Source: Gymnothorax reevesii (lineage: Eukaryota > Chordata > Actinopteri > Anguilliformes > Muraenidae). Taken from it: a stretch of 64,000 bases of DNA. Under the pieces are notes generated by a model, which did not search any database, had not been told where the DNA came from, and was given only the letters and a program-made list of their open reading frames with translations. The stretch covers positions 35,351,611 through 35,415,610 of the forward strand of contig CM056592.1 of the NCBI GenBank assembly GCA_029721435.1. The letters run 5' to 3'. The position numbers and the translations under genes are program-made. Of this stretch, positions 33,430 through 43,700 are shown piece after piece. The stretch's first letter is position 1. Each line of letters opens with the position of its first letter.

Positions 33430-34080
33430 TCAATTTAAACCAAGCGTTAGCCAAACATTGGGCTGTGGCCCAGAGTAGACCCCAATAAATTTTGGAATGA
33501 ACTGGGTCAAGGTCAAAGGTCAGTGAAAAGGCCAAAATTGTTTTTTGGCCTTCATTGCCAAAAATGGTCCAATTTTACATCAATGCCAAAAGTTTCCTTT
33601 TCCAATTTGTAAACCATAAACCTGTCCATTGCTGTAGTGAAAATTGCTTAGTTTCAAAGATCAAAAGGGGTCTAAGTTCAGGGAGGTCAAGATCATTGAT
33701 CTGAATCGCCTAATTTACACTAGATCTCAAAAACTATTGTAGATGGCTCTTGCTTACTGTTTAACACATATAAGAATTAATAACAGAAGATTAAAATTAT
33801 ACCATGACCTTTGACCTTGGGTAACTCTGAATGGTTAAACCAATGGTTACGACACTGCGGCAGGCTACACCTCATTTCTATCGTAGATAGCCACTTGGTT
33901 GCTATTAATAATTTTTTGAGAATCTCAATCACATCGTGTCATTTGACCTTGACAGGTCAAACCGAAGGGCATATTTTCCTGAAAAGTGGATCAACTCCCT
34001 CCACAGCTGAAAAATATGCAATGGGTGGGGTTTGCTATGCCTGCCATTATATTGTTTTCGCTGGGCATCAAATAATTTTT
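33430..34080. repeat. Segment with repeated AGGTCA half-sites
   Basis: The sequence has GGTCA-type hexamers in several arrangements. At 33504-33522 it reads GGGTCA-AGGTCA-A-AGGTCA, the last two forming a perfect DR1. At 33805-33817 there is the inverse of AGGTCAAAGGTCA. At 33944-33959 TGACCT and AGGTCA are everted with a 4-base gap. Phrases such as TGACCTTTGACC are common in dispersed fish repeats, so an old repeat is the simplest explanation. Similar wording (TGACCTTTGACAT) recurs at about 42844. Confidence 0.5.
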
Positions 34081-35317
34081 TAATTTGGCTGTTCATGCTG
34101 AAATCGAGTGCCCAACTTCAGTTAAACATAACTTTACGTAAGTAAGCGCGCTCTCAATTTCTTAGCCATGATTTTATTTTGTATACATTTTTTTTTGCAT
34201 TGGACTCCTGTCTTTGTGAATTACTACTTGCATCTACATGCTCCCGCACTTTTCCACTCCCTGTCTTACAGTTCTCATATCCCCCTGCATGTTTTTTTAT
34301 CTCTCCGGTGATATTCATTCTTTTTTTTCCCTCAAAGCTCACAGTAGTTGATTATATTCAGTGAAAAATAACTTTCAGCTGCTGAGGTGCCCATTTATGC
34401 CGAATACTCTTTAAGGAAGTGTGTTCTACAGAATGATCGTGTGTTTTAGTGTCTGCAGAAAAGGGGTTCATAGAAAAGGAAATGCTTTGATAAACATGAA
34501 GGGGGTCAGATATATACAGTGACTGCTGAATAAAGAGGATTTGGAGGTTAACGCACTAGTCCTCTGTCGGCTTTGTACTGAGTCATGCTGACATGATGCA
34601 CATCCACTTCCTGCGATCAGCAAAGTTCACTGAGTTCAGAGCTGGCCGCACCTTTAGTTTCATTATTCTTAGGTAAGTGCTGACACATTTTCACCACCCA
34701 TTCCACATTATTTGATTTTGAAGGAGGTTATGAAACAGGAGATTTTTTTTTTTCCCCCTCAGTCTTCAGATGTGACATTGATTTGAACCGTGGACTTCTT
34801 TGCTAACTCACACCCTGTTTCTGGTCATCTGTTAAAAAATCATTGCCAAATTGCATAGTTTTGTGACATTTCATTTATTTCATGGGTTTGTCTAAAGTCC
34901 CTGACATCTCCTGTATAACCACTGTAAATTGCAATGTTAAGAAGTGAGCGCCTTCAGCTTATTCATTTTCGAACCAATCGGGGCACAGCGATATGCTAAG
35001 GGGAGGGTGAACCAATCAAGCCAGTTCTCACGACTCTCGAAGGTCCTGTATCTCAAACTGAAAGACAAGACATCCAACAGACTCAAAATTATGCGAGGGC
35101 TTTTGCGTCTGAATTAGTTGCTATGCACTTAATACCACCATCGTTTGGATACAGTGCAGTTCCCTGCGTAAGACGTTATGAATGACATTTCTTCCTGCTT
35201 CTTCTGAAGACCTTTTCCGTACATACGTTCTGATTTTGAACAGCACTTAACAGCCTTGCAGGGGATTCCAGCTGACCCATATTGTAAGCACTCCTACAAT
35301 CTCCTAAGAGGATTGGC

Positions 35318-35348
<31 letters not shown>

Positions 35349-36430
35349 AGTGAACTAGCCGGTAACCCAGCAACCTGAAACCCTGTTGGACATCACACAG
35401 GAGGGACATTAGACCATGTATAATGGCCTATTATGCTCTTCCCAGTATACGTAATATCCACACTCTGCTACTGAAATAACAGGCTTTTTTCACCATTTTA
35501 CTTCATTATCACAATACATATCATCTATTTGGAGCAAATGTCTTGTATCTGTTTGCAAATAAGATACGTGTTTGTGAAAGTCAGCTCATCTTGCTAATTG
35601 AGATATGTTCTTGCTTTGATGGTTTCTATTTTATGGCATATTTTACGGTGGAAAATTGCGGATATAACTGGAACAGAGTGACCGATGTATTTGAGTCTGG
35701 CTGCGCATGTACTCATGAGCCTGTGGGTGATGGGGAATTTTTTCCTTTCATTCATTTGCAAAACGTGCTTTGCCTATCAAATATATGGTCATTTAAGTAA
35801 ACTGAGGTCAGCTAGAATTTACTGGCAAAACAATACGGTGAAATCTATTCATGCAACACAAACCTGTGTTTGTTTCTTAGCATTAATGCAGGATGAGTGA
35901 CACGGACACATTTATTACACTGAAGGCAGTGTGGTAACCACAATGGCTCCCCTTTGAGTATACCGTGTAATGCAGCATGTGTAGTGTTTTGAAGGCCTTG
36001 GGGTTGTCTGTTTTGGTTCCCATGTGATGTAATGCCTTCCCATTGAGTTCAGAACAACAGACACTGAGCAATTTCACTTGTAGTCTGAATACTCACCTTC
36101 TCATCCCCCCCAACTGTGCAACTTCTAGTCAGTTTAACCACGTAAAATTCATCATACTTGTTTATATTTTCAGCACACTTCCTGTCTGGCTTGTTTTGTA
36201 ATCACATTTTGTCATGCCCGCAGTCTACAAGACCCAAGTCCTGTTTACGCGTTCGCTTCAGGTCATAGGGATGTTACGTCCCTCGAGTGTTTTCGGTATT
36301 TTCGAACCTTCTAAATGCATTTTGTGCCCCACACTGCTCTGGTTAAGAGCACCTGCGAAATACACGCAATGGCTCTCCACGGGCTCATTCACTGTGTAGC
36401 TGCGGGACTCCGAAAACAGCCACACCTCCG
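34081..36430. other. Intergenic stretch, little recognised
   Basis: AT-rich sequence with a (TG)n run at 35321-35348 and T-rich tracts. No gene, RNA or element was recognised. Confidence 0.5.
35321..35348. repeat. (TG)n microsatellite
   Basis: About 14 uninterrupted TG units. Confidence 0.95.
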
Positions 36431-36468
36431 CAGTAAGGAGCACTCGGGCAGTTACCCAACAGAATAGA

Positions 36469-36474
36469 TTTATT
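36469..36474 (-). terminator. slc16a3: Possible distal polyadenylation signal for slc16a3
   Basis: Minus-strand AATAAA (TTTATT on +) about 3.8 kb downstream of the slc16a3 stop. A 3' UTR this long is possible but unproven; the signal at 38973 is nearer. Confidence 0.25.
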
Positions 36475-36535
36475 GAGAAGATTTGAAACTGGTCGCAGCA
36501 GGTAAAAATATACTTTCCTCTACATATATAGAGAC

Positions 36536-36599
36536 TGTTAAGTGCTTTCTTCCAATTCGAGTAGACAGTGAGCTCCTGGCATCAAGAAAGCACTTGACA
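36536..36599 (+). other. Hairpin with a 16-bp stem
   Basis: Bases 36536-36551 (TGTTAAGTGCTTTCTT) pair with 36584-36599 (AAGAAAGCACTTGACA) along 16 bp with one G-U wobble. A 32-base loop between them can form a few further pairs (CCA with TGG). The 5' arm contains TAAGTGCTTTC, which begins like miR-430c and miR-302 family microRNAs. No known precursor is recognised; it may equally be a decayed inverted-repeat element. Confidence 0.4.
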
Positions 36600-36875
36600 A
36601 ATCTGCCTGATTTATTTTTCTTTAAATAAAATAATCAAAATGAATAATAAATAAAGACCAGAAGTCCATACAAGCTTCACAATACTCAGTAGTTCCTCCC
36701 AGGTATAAGCCAGGAAGGTTTGGATAATGAGACGGAGGGAGGTCCAGCAGTGACTGGTGTAAAATCACCAGAGGACCTGGGTTAAATAAAGTCAAACTTG
36801 TGACTTTTTAAGCAGACGACTGCAGTGGGGCTTCATCAAAAGAGAGCAAACTTCATTCATTGCACACAACCCACT

Positions 36876-36900
<25 letters not shown>
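36876..36900. repeat. (TA)n microsatellite
   Basis: About 12 TA units, followed by an A-rich tract. Confidence 0.95.
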
Positions 36901-36906
<6 letters not shown>

Positions 36907-38954
36907 AATAACATGAATCAAATATTGCTCCTTCATAAGAAAATGCTGGAGTATACTCCGCAGTTAATTTGAAGCACACCCACTATGGTAAAATTATTAA
37001 TTAAGTCTTCAGTAGAAATACTTTAATTAAAAAAAAAATTATGCGTTTTGTGTGTGTGTGTCTGTGTGTGTGTGTGTAATATACACGCTCACACATTCAA
37101 AAATCCTTAATTTACCAGATAAAAATTTGCAAATGTTTACACATTTCTGAGGGTTAAACAGAGCAAGTGTCTCCCTTCAAAGTGTTTCTGCCACCATTTG
37201 CAATGAAGGACGGCCATTTCCTTAAATAGCGATTCAATTAAAATGCACTTCAGGGCCGAGCAGAGACAGCCGTAGATAAGTGCTTGCTGGTCCCATTGAA
37301 ATTTCTGAGCTAACTGTAGGCTTTGAAGTGCCTGCCAGCCACAAAAAAAAATAGTAATAAGAAAAATAAATAATAATAATGATGATAATAAAATACATTT
37401 CTTGTATTTCATTTGACGCTTAAAGATGACATCACCATTTTAGGACTTCCCTCCTTCTCTTTCACAAAATTCAAGACAAATATTTTTACAGTAATACGTC
37501 TCATAGTATAACACGTTGATACAATACAGTGACACTGATTTTCTCTTTTACACCAACAACCACACACATACGGTACAATGTGCCCTAACGCTGGTATAGA
37601 ATGGAGTTTAAGCCTGTTCTAAAGAAATATCAAAGGTACACGAGTGCAGATGGCAGTTTATAACACAAAATTAATCTGATTTTTTTTGTACTTGCTGGTT
37701 TGTGACTGGATGAGACATGTGACCACTTGATGAAGTATGCAGCAAACCATGATTTTTACAGAATAAAAAAGACACAGAACTGACATCATACAAGCAAATA
37801 TTCCCTTAATTTGAGTGCACTTAGACAGTTGAAAACTGAAAAAGCATGAACAAGTAATGGAGTCATGACAGCAAAATGAAACACAAGAATAGTTGCCCGG
37901 AGGTTGTGGATGACTCGAGCCCCAAGGGTCCCCGTGCATTGTCCTGATGTCAGGTAAGCTACGGTACCAGATGCTAGAATGTGGCAATCGCGGTGGCTAT
38001 GTTAGATTGAGGGTGCATCCAAATTCTGTTAATTAGGCACCTTTTTTTTTTCCTCTCGACTTCACCTCAATTGAAAACATGAAGCTAAAGTTGCGGTGAG
38101 ATTTTGAAGCTACCTTGAGACATGTTTGAGAAAAAAATCAGATGTTCCTTCCTTCAATACATCGTGAGCTCAACTGTGATTGGTAGTGACACGACTAATC
38201 CAATATGAAGAATGACGTATCCAATTGCTAGAGCTGCAAGGTATTGTGGTCCATAATCTATAATTCTCTTATTCCAAGGTCGCTGCCGGAAGAAAGAAGC
38301 AAAATAGACAATTCGGACACTCCTTGTCATGGCCAGCAGCCAAAATATTTCCAATTCATGTTGATTATCAAGGAAGGTTCCTCGCTCTTCAGAGAATTCG
38401 GATGCACCCCTCGTTTTCTTGAACCCAGGCATTGGGAATGGATGAGAACGGACACAGGCTGCACTGTTTATGCAGAATGAGAGCATTAAAGCAGAACGCT
38501 CCACCTTTCTGATGAAATGCAAAGCCCATTCAGGGGTTTCAGCCAGCTTTCATCTTTACTGAGTCTGCCTCTTCGTGGCGTGCACCACTGTTCACAGATT
38601 TAAGGCACTACCAAGAATGCAGGGGATAGAGCGCTTTCCTTTGCTGGAGGTCAGGACCTAAAATGGTGCTTCTCCCCACCAGTAAATTCTCACCTCCTTC
38701 CTGACACTGTTCTTTTTCCTTGCCTTCAGTCTGGCCTGATTGATCATCAATATAAGATGTTAGAATGAGCCCAGCTTCACTCAGAGCTGTGGAATCGCTG
38801 GTTCCCTAAAGTACCCGTGAGTGAGTCTCATTTGCAATCGGCTGTAGACGGAAGATTTCGTCCAGTAATTCATTTTCAAATATTTATGTCCAGTAAGAGT
38901 ATGGGGCTGTTTACCTTTTGTTTCGATGCAAGGTTATCTGCATGTTATACGGAT

Positions 38955-40228
38955 GAAATCGCTTAGTCAATCTTTATTAAAAGTTGAACCAGGTTGCACA
39001 TGCTAGCTGGTCTTCCTCATGCATTTAAAGGGTAAAATGCAGCTTCACAGCTTTAATTTTCTTTTTTTAAATGTCAGAGTGCTCTAATGACAAAAAAGAA
39101 AATGCAAATGGATCTATCAGAACTACGCAGGAGACCTAAGGTATGGTCTGTGGTGATTTGGAGATTTGGAGAACTGTAGTGTACACAGCAGTTAGGAGCT
39201 GCAAAGAAACACTGCATGATGATGATTGTTGACCCCAAAGAGAATACCAAACAAGAAATTAATTTCACTTCGGTAACTTGCACTATGATGAATATACTGG
39301 CCTGAAGCATTTATGAAATCCATTTTTCACTGTAACATTGACCTCTGCACGTTGCTTGTAACATCGTCCATTCATTTCATGAAATAAACAGCCATTGTGT
39401 AACATCACATTCAAAACCTCATTCATAATCCCTAATAATTTGACCTTATCTATTGCCTGTGTCATGTAACAGAAATCCCTGTGCTATGCTCAAATCACAA
39501 TAAATTGCACAATAAATCCCCTTTTTGTGTTGCACAAATATACAGACAAGCTGGCATTTTTCCTCCACACGCAGAGAGTAATAATCTTGCTTGCGTTTAC
39601 AAGAGTGGCGGTCAGCGCTCTGAAATCTGTTCCTTTGTTATTCTTACTCTACTCGTTCCAAAATGTATGTGAACTGTTTCGTCGATTGAGAAGTACGTTA
39701 TTGCAAGTCACCGCGTGCTCACTTTGACCGCCTCTCCCATCCCACTTTCAGCAGAAAACCCCATAACAGATGGACTCAGGTGGTGTGTCCCTCACGGTGA
39801 AAAGAACCTAAGTGCTCAAGTACTGTGGATTCTTTCATAAGCCTGAAACTGTGTGAAAGACAACAGCTTCTCAGCACATTCAACCGACGAAGCAGCGAGA
39901 AACAAGTGTATGTAGGTGTTAAATTACAAGTGGCAGCATTTTTTCGGAGTAGCAGAGTGGTTTCAGTCCGTTCGTGATGTGGAAGTCCACCCTTTTCCTC
40001 AGCATGCGTCTCCCAGCACGCCCGCCCTCTCATACGAAGCCGCTCAGGAGGGCACACGAAAGCGTACGACAACGTGACACCGACAATTAAAACAGCAGAT
40101 TTGTAAAGCATCTATTCGTCTAACCTGTTTGGGGGGCGGGGAGACACCCGCCAGCTTCACGTTTCGGTATGAAATGGTTTTGCTTTGCTCCCGCAGGCCC
40201 CAGTCTCTCCCGATACGCGACTCCTGAC
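38955..40228 (-). other. slc16a3: Probable slc16a3 3' UTR
   Basis: Non-coding sequence between the stop codon and the nearest minus-strand AATAAA. No repeat element was recognised in it. The limits depend on which polyadenylation signal is used. Confidence 0.4.
38973..38978 (-). terminator. slc16a3: Candidate polyadenylation signal of slc16a3
   Basis: On the minus strand this reads AATAAAGATTGAC. It is the first canonical signal I see downstream of the stop and implies a 3' UTR of about 1.25 kb (40228 down to about 38955). Confidence 0.45.
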
Positions 40229-40710
40229 TCACAGACACGTCTCAGGGTTGACGGCCACCTCGCCATTTTCCTCCTTGCCTTTTTTAAGGAAGTCCTCCAC
40301 CTCCGCAGAGTCCACTTTCACGGTCTCTGCCTGCGTCTCCTCCACCTCCCTCTCATTTTCTTTGGTGGCTTCATCTACCTGTGCTTTCTCCGTCACATTT
40401 TCTTTGGTGGCTTCATCTGCCTGTGCTTTCTCCGTCACATTTTCTTTGGTGGCCTCATCTGCCTGTGCTTTCTCCATCTCATTTTCTTTCGTGGCCCCAT
40501 CTGCCTGCGTTTTCTCCTCAATCTCAGCTGGTTTTATGTTGTCCTCTCGGGGCTTGTTGAGCAGTTCCATCTCTCCGACCTCAGGCTGCTGTGGTTTCTT
40601 CTTGAGGCAGAAGAAGTTTCCGGTAGCCAGCACAATGGCTGAGAGGCACACCTCACACCCAGCCAACATGAACACATACATGTAGATTTTAGTGGCATCA
40701 AGCAGTCGCC
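40229..40710 (-). CDS. slc16a3: slc16a3 last coding exon (TM12 and cytoplasmic tail)
   Basis: Acceptor TTGCAG precedes GG-CGA; the two bases complete the Gly codon of the preceding exon (GPPSAG). It encodes [17 protein letters not shown], the last membrane helix with [10 protein letters not shown] after it, then a long Glu/Lys/Ala/Thr-rich tail. The stop is at 40231-40229. The tail contains four 14-residue repeats. Chaperone binding (basigin) and membrane targeting in this family depend on membrane segments and the tail, so the expansion may matter for sorting, which is inference. Confidence 0.95.
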
Positions 40711-43700
40711 CTGCAACAGAGAATAGAATGGGGTTGACATTCTGCTGCTCTCAAGGTACTTTATTATGTTTCGTTTATAAACTGAATGTGTCGTTGACCA
40801 GCTAAAAGGTAGTCAGATGGTATAAACTCCATTTTCCCTTGCTATCGTCTGTCTACATCTGTCGTCATTAGTCATCCGTACCCTCCACCGGTCAAAAATA
40901 CTGATCAAAGTTTACAAAATTTGGTATGCAACATCTTTAGCACATAAATTACTTTGGGATTGTATTTCAACTCTGCATTCCAAAAAGTGGGCACGGTCAT
41001 CTCAGTGGGTCAACTCATCTCATCTCATCATCTTCCGCTTTATCCAGGGCCGGGTCGCGGGGGCAGCAGTCTAAGCAAAGAGGCCCAGACTTCCCTCTCC
41101 CTGAACACTTCCTCAAGTTCTCCCGGGGGTATCCCGAGGCGTTCCCAGGCCAGCCGAGAGACATATTCCCTCCAGCGTGTCCTGGATCTCCCCCGAGGCC
41201 TCCTCCCGGTGGAGCATGCCCGGAACACCTTCCCAGGAAGGCGTCCAGGGGGCATCTGATATAGATGCCCGAGCCACCCCAGCTGGCCCCTCTCGACGTG
41301 GAGGAGCAGCAGCTCTACTCTGAGCTCCTCCCGGGTGACAGAGCTCCTCACCCTATCTCTAAGGGAGCAGCCCCCCACCCAGCTGAGGAAACCCATTTCA
41401 GCCACTCGTATCCGAGATCTTGTTCTTTCGGTCATGACTCAAAGTTCCTGACCATAGGTGAGGGTAGGAACGTAGATTGACTGGTAAATCGAGAGCTTTG
41501 CCTTTCGACTCAGCTCCTTCTTCACCACAACAGATCGGTACAATGACCGCATTACTGCTGCCGCTGCACCGATCCGTCTGTCAATCTCACGCTCCATCCT
41601 TCCCTCACTCGTGAACAAGACTCCAAGATACTTAAACTCCTCCACTTGAGGCAAGAGCTTTCCTCCAACCCGGTGGGGGCTAACCACCTTTTTCCGGTCG
41701 AAAACCATAGCCTTGGACTTGGAGGTGCTGATTCTCATCCCAGCCGCTTCGCACTCGGCTGCAAACTGCCCTAGTACATGCTGAAGGTCCTGGTTCAAAG
41801 GTGCCAACAGGACAACATCATCTGCAAAAAGCAGAGATGAGATCCGCTGCTCCGCAAACTGGACTCCCTCTGGCCCCTGGCTGCACCTAGAAATTCTGTC
41901 CATAAACATAATGAACAGAACCGGTGACAAAGGGCAGCCCTGCCGGAGTCCAACATGCACCGCAAACGGGTCTGACTTTCTGCCGGCAATGCGAACCAAG
42001 CTCCTGCTCCGGTCATACAGAGACCGCACGGCCCTTAGTAGAGGGCCCCGGACTCCATACTCCCGAAGCACCTCCCACAGAATGCCCCGAGGGACACGGT
42101 CGAATGCCTTCTCCAAGTCCACAAAACACATGTGAACTGGTTGGGCAAACTCCCATGAACCCTCAAGCACCCTGTGGAGGGTAAAGAGCTGGTCCAGTGT
42201 TCCACGACCAGGACGAAAACCGCATTGTTTCTCCTGAATCTGAGGTTCGCCACCTTATCGCGGTGGAGGGGTTTGAATACCTGGATGATCCTAGGAGCTA
42301 TGTTGTCTGGGGCTTATTACCCCTGGTAGGGTCTCCCAGGGCAAACAGGTCCTAGGTGACAGGTCAGACTATGAGCGGTTCAAAAAACCCCTAATGAATG
42401 AACCATACAGCAAGGACGTTCACGTCGCCCGGATTGGCGTCACTGGGACCCCACTCTGGAGCCAGGCCTGGGGTTGGGGCTGGCAGGCGAGCGTCTGGTG
42501 GTCGGGTCTCTGCCCACAGGACCCAGCGGGGCACAGCCCGAATGAGCGACGTGGGCCCGCCTTCCCGCAGGCCCATCACCCACGGGAGGGTTCAAAAGGG
42601 GCAGATGCTTTGTGGTTTGGGTGGCAGTCATGGGCGGGGGCCCCGGCGACCCAATCCCTGGTTGCGGATTTTGAAAAACTGACTCCCCAAAAGTGGGAGG
42701 GGCAGGGTGGCCTCTTTGAAAAATTGAAGTCCATTTTAGACCTTTTTAATATAGCTCAAGAGATTAAACTTAGCCTGTATATAGTAAACATGTCTCAAGA
42801 AATAAATGATGGGTTTTGATGATGTCTGAAAATGGTCATTTTGTGACCTTTGACATTCCTTCACTTATTAGACCTCTATTTGAACAATCCGTAACCTTTA
42901 GCTATCACAAATATTGATCAAATTTGATTAAACTTTGCATATGATGCCTTTATGACATAAACTTCAATATAATCAATGACAAGTTGCTTCAAATAATAGT
43001 GTCAGTTACAGTGGAATACTGTCTGATGTAATGTTGTTAATTGTACATTCTAGTGCTAACATAAAAATCGCTGTAAGTAATTATAGCAAAAGTTACTGAA
43101 TATTATGGCGCTTTTCCACTGCATGGAATTGGCTCTTCTCGACTCTACTCGGTTTTTGTTCCAGGTACTCATTTCCCGTACAGCATAGTACCCGATCAAC
43201 AGTTCAATGGATCGACCGTGGAACGTGCCATGACGTCTTCTTCAGCGTGACACAAAGCACAACATAACGTGACGCAAAAACAGTGAAGAATGGTGGATGT
43301 CAAAGGGCTGGTGTTCTTGATTCTCAGTAAAAAATTTAGATGGCAATTTGTTGCCATGTGTTTGACAACTATGTATTTGCTACTCCCTTTATTCATTAAG
43401 TTATTATAATATAATCATCTTCCCTGAAAGTTTTTATCTTTGTATTTTACCCCTAAATGCTTATTTGTGTTACATTTGCCCACAAGAAAGCTAGCTAGCT
43501 TGTTGGTTTGGATACGTATTTAGGGGTCCTGTGTCCTACAAATGACAACTTCCTCTGACCACAGTGGTCTGCAGTGCATTGACCTCACAATATAGTATTG
43601 GCTTGGCTCGCTTGGAACCTCGACTGACGTGGTATGAAATAAAGTACTGATATCAGGCACTATCCACAGTGATAATGCACAAAACCCCAGGCGAGTGGAG

